Made by a program: the position numbers and the translations under genes. A DNA stretch of 64,000 bases, from assembly GCF_039542905.1 (NCBI RefSeq), contig NZ_BAABIS010000001.1:248001-312000 (forward strand), in the 5' to 3' direction. The notes below the pieces were generated by a model. It saw only the letters and a program-made list of their open reading frames with translations. It searched no databases and had not been told where the DNA came from. Positions 27,460 to 37,193 of this stretch are shown in pieces. Every line of letters begins with the position of its first letter. Position 1 is the stretch's first letter. The stretch is from Kitasatospora terrestris (GTDB lineage Bacteria; Actinomycetota; Actinomycetes; Streptomycetales; Streptomycetaceae).

Positions 27460-29433
27460 GTGCCTATCTCACATTCGCGTGCCGGCGTCGCTTCCGTGTG
27501 CGCCGCAGCTCTGACGTTCTCCGGTCTGGTCGTCACCGGGATCATCGCCGCGCAGCCTGCTGCCGCCGCGGACCCGGCGGGGTTCCAGAACGTTCGGATC
27601 AACGAGCTCACCTCGAACGGCTCGGACACGGTGGAGCTGTTCAACGCCGGGTCGACGGCGGTGAGCATCAGCGGCTGGAAGATGTCCGACGACGGCTTCG
27701 CGCCGCAGTCGTTCAGCCCGTCGTCCACCACGATCGCGGCGGGCGGCTTCGTCACCTTCAACTCGCCCAAGGGGCTGGGTGACTCGGACAAGCTGGTGAT
27801 CTACACGGCGGACGGGACGGTGGTCGACCGGGTCGACTGGGCCACCAACAACGCGAAGCCGGCGATGGCGCGCTGCGGAGGCGACGGTACGGGGGCGTGG
27901 GTGACCACGGTCTCGACGACGACGTTCGGCTCCGCGAACGCCTCGGGCTGCCCGGCGTCGGTCCCGGCGGCGAGCAGGGTGCGGATCAACGAGGTCACCT
28001 CCAACGGCTCGGACACGGTGGAGCTGTACAACGGCGGGACGAGCGCGGTGAGCATCGGCTCGTGGAAGTACGTGGACGGCGACACCACGCACGCCGCGGT
28101 GACGGTCTCCTCCTCCTCGCCGAGCACGACCAGCATCCCGGCGGGCGGCTACGCGACGTTCAACTCCACGCTGGGGCTGGGCGACAACGACTCGGTGTTC
28201 CTGCTGGACGGCAGCGGCAACACGGTCGACTCGGTGAGCTGGGCGACGGACGGCGCCAAGCCGTCGGACGAGCGGTGCGCCAACGGCACCGGCTGGTTCC
28301 GCACGGCGGTGACGGCGACGCCCGGCGGTGCCAACGACTGCACGGGCAGCGGTGGTGGCGGCGGCGGTCAGACCGGCCGGCTGCTGGGCGGCGGCGGGTC
28401 GCTGACCAGCGGCTGCGCCCCGGAGGCGCCGTCGGGTACGGGTTCGGCGCCGGCGGGCACGTCGGCGTGGCCGGGCGGGCTGGACGTGACGATCGCCGAC
28501 AACGTCTGCGCGTTCACCACCTCGACCGGTCCGGAGGGCCGGGACCTGAGCGGTCTGGCGTTCGACCCGTCGAACCCGTCGGTGCTGTGGGCGGCGAAGA
28601 ACAAGAACTGGCTGTACAAGCTGGTGAAGAGCGGCGGCACGTGGGTTCCGGACGCGTCGTGGAGCGCGACGGGCAAGCAGATCCGCTTCGCGGGCGGCTC
28701 CGGCCAGCCGGACGCCGAGGGTCTGACCGTCGGCGCCAACGGCCACGTCTACGTGACGTCCGAGCGGGACAACACCAACAACACCGTCCCGAAGGACACG
28801 GTGATGGAGTTCGACCCGGCCGCCACGGGCACGACCCTGACGCCGGTCCACCAGTGGGACATGACCTCGCAGTTCCCGCAGCTGAACACCGGCAGCAAGG
28901 ACGACGCCAACCTTGGCTTCGAAGGCGTCGGCTTCGTGCCGGACGGCTGGCTGACCGCGAACGGCTGGGTCGACCCGCTGACCGGCGCCGCGTACGACCC
29001 GGCGAACTACCCGCTGCACGGTTCGGGCCTGTTCTTCGCGGGCCTGGAGTGGGACGGCTCGCTGCACGTCTACGGCCTGAACTCCGACGGCACGTTCACC
29101 ACCTTCGGCACCGTCGCGACGGGCAAGGCCTCGGTGATGGACGTGACGTACGACGCCGGGACCCAGCGCATCATCGCGACCTGCGACAACACCTGCGGTG
29201 AGACGCACACCCTGCTGAAGGTCAACGCGAGCGGCGCGATCGTGCCGGACGTGACCTACACCAACCCGGCCGTCATGCCGGTCGACAACCTGGAGGGCTT
29301 CGCCCTCGCGCCGACCTCGACCTGCGTCAACGGCTTCCGCGAGGCGGTCTGGAGCGACGACGGCAGCTACGGCTTCGGCCCGGGCAGCTCCTCCTACGGC
29401 CACTCGGTGTACAGCGGCACCTTCCCCTGCTGA
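27460..29433 (+). CDS. Secreted protein with two lamin-tail domains and a C-terminal propeller-like region
   Basis: 657 residues. Residues 1-36 are a signal peptide (hydrophobic core then AAQPAAAAD). Two lamin-tail domains follow at about 43-160 and 170-295; both contain VRINE(L/V)TSNGSDTVEL, then a short DxVDxVxW strand (VVDRVDWAT, TVDSVSWAT). A Gly-rich linker precedes a roughly 330-residue domain with LSGLAFDPSNPSVLWAAKNKNWLYKL, AEGLTVGANGHVYVTSERD and NLEGFALAP, which looks like a SdiA-regulated/esterase-like beta-propeller. Such proteins are extracellular; the function is unknown. The GTG start is supported by the signal peptide. It lies on its own after the RNA-repair operon. Confidence 0.8.
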   Translation: MPISHSRAGVASVCAAALTFSGLVVTGIIAAQPAAAADPAGFQNVRINELTSNGSDTVELFNAGSTAVSISGWKMSDDGFAPQSFSPSSTTIAAGGFVTFNSPKGLGDSDKLVIYTADGTVVDRVDWATNNAKPAMARCGGDGTGAWVTTVSTTTFGSANASGCPASVPAASRVRINEVTSNGSDTVELYNGGTSAVSIGSWKYVDGDTTHAAVTVSSSSPSTTSIPAGGYATFNSTLGLGDNDSVFLLDGSGNTVDSVSWATDGAKPSDERCANGTGWFRTAVTATPGGANDCTGSGGGGGGQTGRLLGGGGSLTSGCAPEAPSGTGSAPAGTSAWPGGLDVTIADNVCAFTTSTGPEGRDLSGLAFDPSNPSVLWAAKNKNWLYKLVKSGGTWVPDASWSATGKQIRFAGGSGQPDAEGLTVGANGHVYVTSERDNTNNTVPKDTVMEFDPAATGTTLTPVHQWDMTSQFPQLNTGSKDDANLGFEGVGFVPDGWLTANGWVDPLTGAAYDPANYPLHGSGLFFAGLEWDGSLHVYGLNSDGTFTTFGTVATGKASVMDVTYDAGTQRIIATCDNTCGETHTLLKVNASGAIVPDVTYTNPAVMPVDNLEGFALAPTSTCVNGFREAVWSDDGSYGFGPGSSSYGHSVYSGTFPC

Positions 29434-29555
29434 TCGGGGCACCTGCCCGCGCGTGTTCGGCGGCCCGTCCGGTGGATTTCATCCCCCGGGCGGGCCGTTC
29501 GCCCTATGCTCCTTCGAAAGTGTCCACGACAAGTGGTGCAGACCGAGGAGCGCAG

Positions 29556-30377
29556 ATGACGAACTCCGGCCCGCGGCAGCGCACTTCCGCCGAGCCACCG
29601 CCCCGCACCACCCGTCGCCGGATCGGTACGGTGCTCGGCGCCGCCGTCCTGCTGCTGACCCTGCCCGGGGCGACGGCCGAGGCCGAGTCGCTGCCCAACC
29701 TGCCCCAGAACGCCGGTGGTTACGAGGCCTCGTTCTCGCCGGTGTACGACTACGACACGGACGGCTGCTACGCGGTGTCGGCGATCGCGCCGGACGGCAC
29801 GCTCAACCCGGGGCTGAAGACCAGCGGTGCGATCAACGGGAGTTGCCACGACCAGTCGGACCTGGACCGGTCGCAGACCTACGCCCGCTCGAAGTGCAAC
29901 AACGGATGGTGCGCGATCGTGTACGCCAGCTACTTCGAGAAGGACCAGACGGTCGCCGGGTGCTGCGGCCACCGGCACGACTGGGAGCACGTCGTCTCCT
30001 GGGTCGACCAGGCGTCGAACCGGGTCGAGTACCTGACGGTGACCCAGCACGGCGGCCAGTCGACGTACCCGCGCTCCTCGGTGCGCTTCGACGGCACCCA
30101 CCCGAAGGTGGTCTACCACAAGGACGGGCTGCCGGCCCTGACCCACCTCTTCCGGCTGGCCAACGCCAACGACGAGCCGCCGGAGAACCACTACCACACC
30201 TGGCGCCGGCCGCCGATCGTGGACTGGAACGGCTGGCCGAGCACCTGGCTGCGCGACCGGCTGAACGACGCCGACTTCGGCTCGGCCACCATCAAGACCA
30301 CCGACAAGGACGACCGCTTCCGCAACCTGCTGAACGCCTCGAAGCCCGCCGGCATCCCGTTCGACCCCTGGGCCTGA
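29556..30377 (+). CDS. NLP (NPP1) family necrosis-inducing secreted protein
   Basis: 273 residues. The ATG at 29556 follows GAGGAG. Signal peptide about 1-43 (RRRIGTVLGAAVLLLTL, cleavage near ATAEA). The mature part shows the hallmark NLP heptapeptide GHRHDWE at residues 138-144 and paired Cys residues. The metal-binding His/Asp/Glu of the motif are intact. NLPs from oomycetes, fungi and some bacteria bind sphingolipids of dicot plants and lyse membranes, so the protein may act on plants; in soil streptomycetes its role is not settled. It lies among other secreted-protein genes (lamin-tail protein, phospholipase D, M23 peptidase). I do not see a linked regulator or transporter. Confidence 0.92.
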   Translation: MTNSGPRQRTSAEPPPRTTRRRIGTVLGAAVLLLTLPGATAEAESLPNLPQNAGGYEASFSPVYDYDTDGCYAVSAIAPDGTLNPGLKTSGAINGSCHDQSDLDRSQTYARSKCNNGWCAIVYASYFEKDQTVAGCCGHRHDWEHVVSWVDQASNRVEYLTVTQHGGQSTYPRSSVRFDGTHPKVVYHKDGLPALTHLFRLANANDEPPENHYHTWRRPPIVDWNGWPSTWLRDRLNDADFGSATIKTTDKDDRFRNLLNASKPAGIPFDPWA

Positions 30378-30405
30378 ACCGTCGGGGCGACAGGCCGTCG
30401 GACCG

Positions 30406-31095
30406 TCAGGCCCGGGACGCCACCTCATCGAGCAGCTTCGCGAGTTCGGCCGGCCTGCTGAACATCGGCCAGTGGCCGGAGTCGATGTCGGCGAACTCGA
30501 CCCGCTCGGCGAGGGCCAGCGCCGGGACGTCGCCGGCGGCGACCCAGGTGCGGGCCTGCTCGGCGGTGAACTCCGGGCAGAGCACCGTCACCGGCACCCG
30601 GTAGCGGCGCGGGTCGTTCAACCGCACGGTGCCCCGGGCGACCTTCTCGGGGACGGGGACGGCGTCGGCCGCGAGGCGCTCGCGCAGCTCCTCGCCGAGG
30701 TCGGCGCTGTCCGCGCCCGCGAACGGCTCCCAGCCGGGGAAGGCCATCGCGCCGTCGCGCACCTCGAAGAGGTCGGCGTACGGGTGGCCGTCGTCGTGCG
30801 GGAAGCCGCCGATCATGACGAGGTCGGCGATCCGCTCGGGGCGGGCGTCGGCGACCATCCAGCCGAGGCTGCAGGCCGCCGAGTGGACGACGAGCAGGGG
30901 CTTGCCGGCCGAGGCGTCCACCGCGGCGACCACGGCCGCCACCTGGTCCTCCAGGGTGGCGGACGCGTTCCCGTCGCCCTGCCCGGGGAGGGTGAGCGGG
31001 CGCGGTCGGTGCCCGAGCTCCCGCAGGGCCGGTACCACCGCGTCCCAGGCGGTCGAGCCGTCCAGCCACAGTCCGCCGATCAGCAGGATGTCCAC
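30406..31095 (-). CDS. Alpha/beta-hydrolase
   Basis: 229 residues. The fold is indicated by DILLIGGLWLDGSTAWDAVV (first strands and oxyanion loop), the nucleophile region PLLVVHSAACSLG with Ser in HSA, and the C-terminal DIDSGHWPMFSRP with the catalytic His. The small lid and size resemble haloalkane dehalogenase/esterase-like hydrolases common in Streptomyces. Substrate unknown. It is divergent from a WYL-domain regulator 102 bp away that may control it. Confidence 0.88.
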   Translation of the reverse strand: MDILLIGGLWLDGSTAWDAVVPALRELGHRPRPLTLPGQGDGNASATLEDQVAAVVAAVDASAGKPLLVVHSAACSLGWMVADARPERIADLVMIGGFPHDDGHPYADLFEVRDGAMAFPGWEPFAGADSADLGEELRERLAADAVPVPEKVARGTVRLNDPRRYRVPVTVLCPEFTAEQARTWVAAGDVPALALAERVEFADIDSGHWPMFSRPAELAKLLDEVASRA

Positions 31096-31196
31096 AGTGA
31101 TGCTCCGTTCCAGGTGACTTGGTGTGCTTCCATGCTAGGAGCGGTTCAGGACGATCGGCTTCCTGATTGCACGGGCGTCCGCCTACGCTTTCCGCT

Positions 31197-32177
31197 GTGG
31201 AGACCGGAACCAGCCCCACCGCCCGCGCGCTGCGCACCTTGGAGATCCTGCGGACCCGCCCGGGCACGACCGCGGAGCAGCTGGCCGAGCGGCTCGGGGT
31301 GACCGACCGGGCGGCCCGGCGGTACGTCGCGATCCTGCGCGAGGCGGGGATCCCGGTGGAGTCGGAGCGCGGCCCGCACGGCGGGTACCGGCTGCGGCGC
31401 GGGACGCGGCTGGCCCCGGTGAGCTTCACCCAGAGCGAGGCGCTCGGCCTGGTGATGGCGGTGCTGGACGCGCGGCCCGGTGCCACCGGTCCGGACGATC
31501 CGGTCGGCGCGGCGCTGGGCAAGGTGGTCCAGGTGCTGCCGGAGGAGGTCGGGCGGCAGGCGGCGGCGCTGCGCGAGCACGCCGCGGCGGCGCCCGATCC
31601 GTACCCGGCGCACGCCGATCCGGCGGTCACCAGTGCGCTGGTGGACGCGATCGCCGCGCGCCGCCGGGTGGTGGTGGCCTACCGCAGCGGGGCGGGCGAG
31701 GAGTGGCGGGCGGAGGTGGATCCGTGGGCGGTGGTGGTCCGGCGGGCCCGCTGGTACCTGCTCTGCCACTCGCACCGCTCGGCCGCGGTGCGCACCTACC
31801 GGATCGACCGGGTGCTGGCCGTCGAGGAGACCGCGGTCGGGTTCCGGATGCCGGAGGACCTCGATCCGGTGGCGGTGCTGGAGGAGAACCTGGGCTCGGG
31901 CTGGGCCTTCCCGACCCGGGTGGTCTTCGACGCCCCGCTGGAGCGGGTCGCGCCGTGGGTGGGGCCGTCGATGGGCCGGTTGACGGCGGCGGAGGGCGGG
32001 CGCTGCCTGCTCGTCGGCAGCACCCGCAATCCGGCGATGTACGCGCAGGAGTGGCTGGCGCAGGTCCCGTTCGGGTACCGGGTGGAGGGCGGCCCGGAGC
32101 TGCGCGAGGCGGTCGCCGCGCTGGCGGCCCGCCTCCGCGCGGCCCTGGCCGTGCCCCCGGCCGATGGGAGCCCGTAG
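31197..32177 (+). CDS. YafY-type HTH/WYL domain transcriptional regulator
   Basis: 326 residues from the GTG at 31197 (VETGTSPTARALRTLEILRTRPG). The N-terminal helix-turn-helix is TTAEQLAERLGVTDRAARRYVAILREAGIPVE; the central and C-terminal parts carry the WYL domain (EWRAEVDPWAVVVRRARWYLLCHSHRSAAVRTYRIDRV) and WCX extension. WYL proteins sense nucleotides or nucleic acid. The divergent alpha/beta-hydrolase is the likely target. The longer frame from 31167 is possible but lacks a ribosome site. Confidence 0.9.
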   Translation: METGTSPTARALRTLEILRTRPGTTAEQLAERLGVTDRAARRYVAILREAGIPVESERGPHGGYRLRRGTRLAPVSFTQSEALGLVMAVLDARPGATGPDDPVGAALGKVVQVLPEEVGRQAAALREHAAAAPDPYPAHADPAVTSALVDAIAARRRVVVAYRSGAGEEWRAEVDPWAVVVRRARWYLLCHSHRSAAVRTYRIDRVLAVEETAVGFRMPEDLDPVAVLEENLGSGWAFPTRVVFDAPLERVAPWVGPSMGRLTAAEGGRCLLVGSTRNPAMYAQEWLAQVPFGYRVEGGPELREAVAALAARLRAALAVPPADGSP

Positions 32178-32206
32178 CGGCGCGGTGCGGGCCTTCGCGG
32201 CGGCGG

Positions 32207-33811
32207 TCAGGCGTTGCAGACGCCCGTCGCCCAGTCGACCGTCGCGGTGGGCTGCGACCAGCGCCACTCGGGTGCGAGCAGCTCGCCGTCCAGCCGCGCC
32301 GCGGCCGCGCGGTCCTCGACGACGTACCCGAAGTCCTGCAGCCACGCCGGGTACAGGTTCTTGGAGCCGATGTAGAACGCGGAGCCGTCGACCGCGACGA
32401 GCTTGTGGTGCAGCGCGTACGGGTGCCCGTCGGCCCAGGTGGCGGTCGGCGCGGCGCGGAAGGTGGCGAGCTGGAGGTTGCCGCACAGCGCGGCGCGCGC
32501 CTTGGCGGGGTCGCCGGTGGCGGCGAGCAGTTCGGCCTTGAGCAGGTCGCTGATCTCGGCGAGCGACGTGATCTGCGAGTAGCCGCCGCTGCCGACGGTG
32601 CCGCGGTTGGCGGGGTCGCTGACCACGATCCGCACCTTGACGCCGGCGGCGAGCTTGGCGGCGAGCAGCCCGTACAGCCGGGTGTCGTGGCGGGGCAGCG
32701 GCGGGCAGGTGCCGTTCATGTCCTGCTGGGAGATCTCGATGTGGCCGGTGGCGGAGGCGACCAGGGCGCGGAGGGCGTTCTCCTCGGGGTTGACCGTCTC
32801 GTAGTCGCGGTCGGCGTTGGTGTTGTCGTGCAGGGCGACCGGTCCGCACTTGGCGGTGGTGGCGCCGGTGGCGGGCGCCGGGCGGTACGGGGAGCGCGGG
32901 TCCTTGGCCTTGATGCCGACGCCGAGTCCGCCGACGGCGATCACCGGGACGCCGCCGACGGGGGGTGCGGCGGGGTTGAGGTCGCGTTCGAGGGCGGGCC
33001 GGCAGGCGGCGCCGTCGCTCGCGGCGAACCAGGCGTTGTCGAGGACGCCGGTGTGGCCGCAGGTCCACTCCCAGAGGGTGTCCAGGTAGCGGGCGGCGGA
33101 GGTGGTGGCGGGTCCGTCGAGGGCGAGGTCGACGTCGGTGACGGGGTGGGTGGTGTCGAGGTAGTCGTCCTTCCACCCGTTGATGCCGCCGGCGATCACG
33201 TGCTGTCCGTCGACGACGAGCAGCTTGGAGTGGTTCCAGGAGAAGGCGGTGCGGGAGGTGGTCATCGAGGCGACGGTGAGGCCGACCGAGCCGGCGGCGG
33301 TGCCGAGCCGGGAGAGCAGGTCGTCGCGGTAGCGGGAGGGCAGGACATTGGCGTTGTAGAGCGGCGCGGCACCGACCAGGATCCGGACCTGCGGGCGGTG
33401 CCCGGCGGCGACGGCGGCCTTGAGGCCGTCGACCAGGGCGTCCTCGAACCCGCCGTTGGGGAAGGGCGCGAGGGTGGAGACGTCCACGGTGCGGGTGGCG
33501 GCCGCGACGGTGCTGCGCATCCGGTCGAGCAGGGCGCGGGTCCCGGGGCGGTCGGCGCAGGCGGCGTCGCCCCAGCAGCCGGGCGTCTGCAGCAGCCAGC
33601 CGGCCGGGTCGAGCGCGTTTCCGTCGGTGCGTTCCCAGACGGTGCCTTCCAGTCCCGGCGACACCTCGCGCAGGGCGCGCTCGACGGCGTCGAGGTGGGC
33701 CGCGCCGTCGTCCGCCGCGTGGGCGGGCAGCGGGGCGGCGAGGGTGAGCAGGGAGGCGACGGCGGCGGCGAGGACGGACCTCGACGCACGGCGGGGCCGG
33801 GAGAAGCGCAC
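32207..33811 (-). CDS. Secreted phospholipase D-like protein
   Basis: 534 residues. A signal peptide occupies 1-32 ([20 protein letters not shown]). Two HKD motifs are present: H194-S-K196 with D201 ([17 protein letters not shown]) and H468-H-K470 with D475 ([17 protein letters not shown]), each followed by the GG/GS turn of the PLD superfamily. Streptomyces secreted PLDs of about 510-550 residues hydrolyse or transphosphatidylate phospholipids; this protein fits in size and motifs. The start at 33811 is chosen by the signal peptide. A strong terminator for the gene upstream lies about 120 bp before it, so it has its own promoter in that gap. Confidence 0.93.
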   Translation of the reverse strand: MRFSRPRRASRSVLAAAVASLLTLAAPLPAHAADDGAAHLDAVERALREVSPGLEGTVWERTDGNALDPAGWLLQTPGCWGDAACADRPGTRALLDRMRSTVAAATRTVDVSTLAPFPNGGFEDALVDGLKAAVAAGHRPQVRILVGAAPLYNANVLPSRYRDDLLSRLGTAAGSVGLTVASMTTSRTAFSWNHSKLLVVDGQHVIAGGINGWKDDYLDTTHPVTDVDLALDGPATTSAARYLDTLWEWTCGHTGVLDNAWFAASDGAACRPALERDLNPAAPPVGGVPVIAVGGLGVGIKAKDPRSPYRPAPATGATTAKCGPVALHDNTNADRDYETVNPEENALRALVASATGHIEISQQDMNGTCPPLPRHDTRLYGLLAAKLAAGVKVRIVVSDPANRGTVGSGGYSQITSLAEISDLLKAELLAATGDPAKARAALCGNLQLATFRAAPTATWADGHPYALHHKLVAVDGSAFYIGSKNLYPAWLQDFGYVVEDRAAAARLDGELLAPEWRWSQPTATVDWATGVCNA

Positions 33812-33928
33812 GGGTGGTTCCTTCGGGACATGACGGGTGATCGCCCCTCGCGGGGCCGATCAGAGCATTACCCGAAAGTAACTTGATGTCCATTCAGAGC
33901 ATGACAACCAGTCACCCGGCCGGATCTC

Positions 33929-33962
33929 CCCCTGCCGACCGGCCCCCGCCGGTCGGCAGGGG
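33929..33962. terminator. Strong terminator hairpin downstream of the M23 gene
   Basis: Perfect 15-bp stem (33929-33943 with 33948-33962) and 4-base loop, 14 bp past the M23 peptidase stop on the minus strand. It insulates the phospholipase D gene. Confidence 0.85.
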
Positions 33963-33976
33963 CCGGAGCCGTACCG

Positions 33977-34618
33977 CTACCAGACCGGTGGGACGTCGCT
34001 GCCGTAGCCGCCGCCCGCCGGCCGCTTCTCGAAGTGGAGGTGCGGACCGGTGGCGTTCCCGGTGTGTCCGACCCGGGCGAGGGTCTGGCCCGCGCCGACG
34101 CCCTCACCGCTGGTGACGCCGCGGGAGGACAGGTGGCAGTACCAGAAGTCCGAGCCGTCGGAGCGCAGCACCAGGTAGTTGCCGTACCCGTCCGCGTCGA
34201 AGCCCGTCTCGCTGACCACGCCGTCCAGCACCGCGACACAGGTGGCGCCCTCGTCGGCGGCGTAGTCGGCGCCGGTGTGGTGGCCCGCCTGCCAGGAGCC
34301 CGGGATGCCGTAACCGGTGGTGACGCCGTGCCCGGGGACCGGGGATCCGACCCCGCCCGAGCTCACCGTGCCCGCCGGAACCCCCAACCGGTCCCAGGAG
34401 GCCTGCCCCGGGATGCCGTCCGCGTCCGGGCCGGTGAAGCCGAGCTTCTGCTGCCAGGCGGCGTACGAGGCGCGGTCCGCGTCGCTCCACTGCGGTCCGG
34501 GTCCGACCCGGTAGCGGCTGCACCCCTCCTCGACCAGCCGCCGGCCCATCGCGGTGATGACCGGACTCCGCTGTCCGTCGTGGAAGAACCCCGCTCCGGG
34601 GAATGGCTGCAGTGCCAT
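33977..34618 (-). CDS. M23 (LytM-type) peptidase with phage-lysin-like N-terminus, no signal peptide
   Basis: 213 residues. The zinc sites are H114-x3-D118 (GHHTGADYA), H162 (CHLSS) and H193-L-H195 (GPHLHFEK), all intact, so it should cleave peptidoglycan cross-bridges. The N-terminal 80 residues (WSDADRASYAAWQQKLGF, DADGIPGQASWDRLG) resemble the substrate-binding part seen in actinophage endolysins. No signal peptide or membrane segment is present. It may be exported by another route, act after lysis, or derive from a phage. No other phage genes are near. Confidence 0.87.
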   Translation of the reverse strand: MALQPFPGAGFFHDGQRSPVITAMGRRLVEEGCSRYRVGPGPQWSDADRASYAAWQQKLGFTGPDADGIPGQASWDRLGVPAGTVSSGGVGSPVPGHGVTTGYGIPGSWQAGHHTGADYAADEGATCVAVLDGVVSETGFDADGYGNYLVLRSDGSDFWYCHLSSRGVTSGEGVGAGQTLARVGHTGNATGPHLHFEKRPAGGGYGSDVPPVW

Positions 34619-34843
34619 GACCGTCTCCCTCTCTCGTGGCCCGGGGCCGCCCCGACACTCCCACCGTGGTCCCGCGGCCCCGCCGCGTCAACGCGGGGCG
34701 GCCGGTGCGTCCGGGTGGGGCGGCAGGTACGTCTCGGTGTGCCCCGGGTGACGCAAAGTTGCCCGCCGGAAGGGGTGTTGCCCGCCGCCGCGGGCGCGGA
34801 GACTGGTGACTGTGGGGCATCCCGGCAGCAGGAGGCGATCCCC

Positions 34844-35290
34844 ATGAACACAACATCCGCCCGGTCCTCGCCCACGCTCCGTCACGTCTGGCGGGCGACC
34901 GTGGTCGCCACGGCCGCCCTCGCGACGGCCACCGCGATCGGCACCGCCGCCCCCGTCAGCGCGCAGGCCGCGACCACGAGCAGTGTCGTGTCGGCCTGGA
35001 CCAGCGACGGCTGGGGCGGCGGCACCGTGGTCAGCAGCCCGGCGGGCATCAACTGCCACCAGACCGCGTGGGACCCGTACGACGGCTCCGACACCTGGCA
35101 GTCGGCCCCGAGCGGCCCCTGCGAGGCGTCCTTCCCGGTCGGCACGGTGGTCACCTTCACGGCGACGCCGGACCCCGGGTCGTACGTCAACTACGGGCCC
35201 GACCCGGCCAGCCTGACCGTCCGGGTCGGGTACAACGCGACCTACGTGATGTTCTGTCCGACGGACAACCTCTGCTCCGCCTGGTACTGA
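34844..35290 (+). CDS. Small secreted protein, unknown
   Basis: 148 residues with an excellent GGAGG ribosome site. Signal peptide about 1-42 (VVATAALATATAIGTAAPVSAQAA). The mature 105 residues are beta-rich with four Cys (NCHQTAW, GPCEA, MFCPTDNLC), suggesting two disulfides, and include TWQSAPSGPCEASFPVGTVVTFTATPDPGSYVNY, split here only for description. No family recognised. It is convergent with the GH99-like gene. Confidence 0.75.
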   Translation: MNTTSARSSPTLRHVWRATVVATAALATATAIGTAAPVSAQAATTSSVVSAWTSDGWGGGTVVSSPAGINCHQTAWDPYDGSDTWQSAPSGPCEASFPVGTVVTFTATPDPGSYVNYGPDPASLTVRVGYNATYVMFCPTDNLCSAWY

Positions 35291-35308
35291 GCACTCACCG
35301 GTCGGCCG

Positions 35309-37000
35309 TCAGTTCTCCCACACCTGGAGCTCCGCGACCTGCCCGGCCGGCCAGCCGGTGTTCGCGGTGAACACCAGGCGCAGGTACCGGACGCCCGGCG
35401 CCGCGGGCAGAGCGATCGTCGCGCTGTTGCCGCTCGCCGGGTCGAAGCGGTACCCGGCGGGCGCGAGCAGCCGGGTGAAGGCGGTGCCGTCGGTGCTGCC
35501 CTGGACCTCCACGGTCTGGGTGCGGGCGCCCCAGGCGGCCGGCAGCGGCACCGAGAGCACGATCCTGCGCACCGCGTACACCGACCCGAGGTCGGTCTGC
35601 AGCCACTGCGGGAAGGCGTTGTTGACGCTCTCCCAGTAGCTGTTGGGGTCGCCGTCGACCGCGTTGCCGGACCCGTAGGCCTGGGTGTGGCCGCTCTCCG
35701 AGGTCGGCCGGCGCAGCGCGAGGTCGACCGGGACGGGCGGCGGGGTGGTGCCGCCGGGCATCGGCACGGTGGGGCGGACGGGGGTGACCGGGGCCTGGCC
35801 CTTGAGCATCCGGCCGCCGTCGCCGGTCAGGCGCAGGTAGTAGTCGGACGAGCACGCGGTGCCGTCCTCGTCGAGGCCGAGCAGGCCGGACCCGGCGGGG
35901 ATCCAGGCCTGGGACTCGGCGGTCTTGGCGATCTGGTTGCCCTCGTTGTACTCGTCGAACATCGAGACGTAGACGCTGGGCACGCCGGCCCGCGCCATGT
36001 TCCAGAACTGCCGCCACATGAAGTCGCCGTGCGCGCGCTGCCGGTCGCCGACGCCGCCGGGCAGCACGCACGGCTGGTAGTCGATGCCGCGCGCGGTGCA
36101 CTCGGCGAGGTCGGGCACGGTGGCGACGTTGTAGAAGTTGTCGGCGTCCCCGGCGTTGCCGATCCGGCCGACCATCCAGGGCGAGAGCATGTCGAAGGCG
36201 TGGTAGACGTCGGCGAAGCCGGGCCGGGAGTCCCGGTCGCCGGTGCGCCACCAGGTGGGCACCCCGCCGATCACGTAACAGCCCTGCGCCTTGAACCAGT
36301 TGACCACGTCCAGGCAGGCCGCCGGGGTGAACGGGCGCTGGTTGTCGTTGAAGCCGAAGCCCCAGATGCACACCACCGGCCTGCCGTTCTGCCGGGCGTA
36401 GGCGGGCGAGGCGGTGTGCGCCCGCATCTTCGTGGTCCAGTCGGTCTTGATGTCCGACTGCATGGTGAGCCAGTCGGAGACGTCGTACATGACGTAGAAC
36501 TTGACGCCCTGCGACTCGGCGGCGCTGCGCACCTTGCCGGCCATCGCGTCGCGGGTCGGGCCCTCGCCGCCGGTCGGGTTGAAGCGCTGCAGCGCGGCGG
36601 TGTCGATGCCGTACTGCTTCATCCAGCGGAAGTGCAGGTCGACGGTGGCCTGGTCGTAGGAGGAGAACAGCGCGGCCGGCTGCCCGTTGCCGAGCGCGGG
36701 GAAGGCGGTGCGGTACGTCGCCGGGTACTCGCGCACGTCCGGCCAGGCGACGATCGAGCTGTTGGACGGCGACGGGGCCTGGCCCCAGTTGCGCGCCCAG
36801 TGCCACCAGCCGTTGATCGGCGCGCCGTCGCCGGGGCAGGCGAACCAGCCCTGGTACCCGACCGTCACCTTGCCCACCACGTCGCCCGGCGCGCTCGCCG
36901 CCGCCGCGGACGCGGCCGCGGCCGCCTCGCCGAGGCCCACCACCCCGGCCACTCCCGCCGCCGTGGCCGCCTGCAGGAACACCCGCCGTGTCACACCCAT
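35309..37000 (-). CDS. Tat-exported GH99/GH71-like glycosidase with C-terminal discoidin domain
   Basis: 563 residues. The N-terminus MGVTRRVFLQAATAAGVAG is a twin-arginine signal, with cleavage near residues 28-32. The catalytic region (about 45-430) begins VTVGYQGWFACPGDGAPINGWWHW, typical of GH99/GH71-like proteins, and includes VSMFDEYNEGNQI with candidate catalytic Glu/Asp. A linker with PPPVPVD leads to a discoidin module (about 440-563; ALRRPTSES, YWESVNNAFPQWLQTDLGS). GH99 enzymes act on alpha-mannans, GH71 on alpha-1,3-glucan; the exact substrate is unclear. Tat export is notable because the other discoidin enzymes in this window use Sec-type signals. Confidence 0.83.
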   Translation of the reverse strand: MGVTRRVFLQAATAAGVAGVVGLGEAAAAASAAAASAPGDVVGKVTVGYQGWFACPGDGAPINGWWHWARNWGQAPSPSNSSIVAWPDVREYPATYRTAFPALGNGQPAALFSSYDQATVDLHFRWMKQYGIDTAALQRFNPTGGEGPTRDAMAGKVRSAAESQGVKFYVMYDVSDWLTMQSDIKTDWTTKMRAHTASPAYARQNGRPVVCIWGFGFNDNQRPFTPAACLDVVNWFKAQGCYVIGGVPTWWRTGDRDSRPGFADVYHAFDMLSPWMVGRIGNAGDADNFYNVATVPDLAECTARGIDYQPCVLPGGVGDRQRAHGDFMWRQFWNMARAGVPSVYVSMFDEYNEGNQIAKTAESQAWIPAGSGLLGLDEDGTACSSDYYLRLTGDGGRMLKGQAPVTPVRPTVPMPGGTTPPPVPVDLALRRPTSESGHTQAYGSGNAVDGDPNSYWESVNNAFPQWLQTDLGSVYAVRRIVLSVPLPAAWGARTQTVEVQGSTDGTAFTRLLAPAGYRFDPASGNSATIALPAAPGVRYLRLVFTANTGWPAGQVAELQVWEN

Positions 37001-37193
37001 ACCGAAATCCCTCCGTACGATCGACCGTTCAGGGGAGAACAGCGGACCTGAGGGCACGCCAGCGACGCGGTCCGACCAGCGGGAGCGTAACGACCCTGAC
37101 CCACCGCAGCAATACACGCGACACACTCTGCAAATATCTGACGCGATAGCAGCAAAAAACATCCCGGCCGACTCTGGTCCACAATCTGACGGC

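Noticed and set aside
23031..27791. A 1586-codon open frame on the minus strand opposite the RNA-repair operon
   Set aside because: Composition is Arg/Pro/Ser/Gly-rich without domains, as expected for the antisense of high-GC genes; the plus-strand proteins have clear motifs.
31146..33893. A 915-codon minus-strand frame covering the phospholipase D and WYL regions
   Set aside because: Phospholipase D is encoded in another frame with both HKD motifs and a signal peptide; this frame has no motifs.
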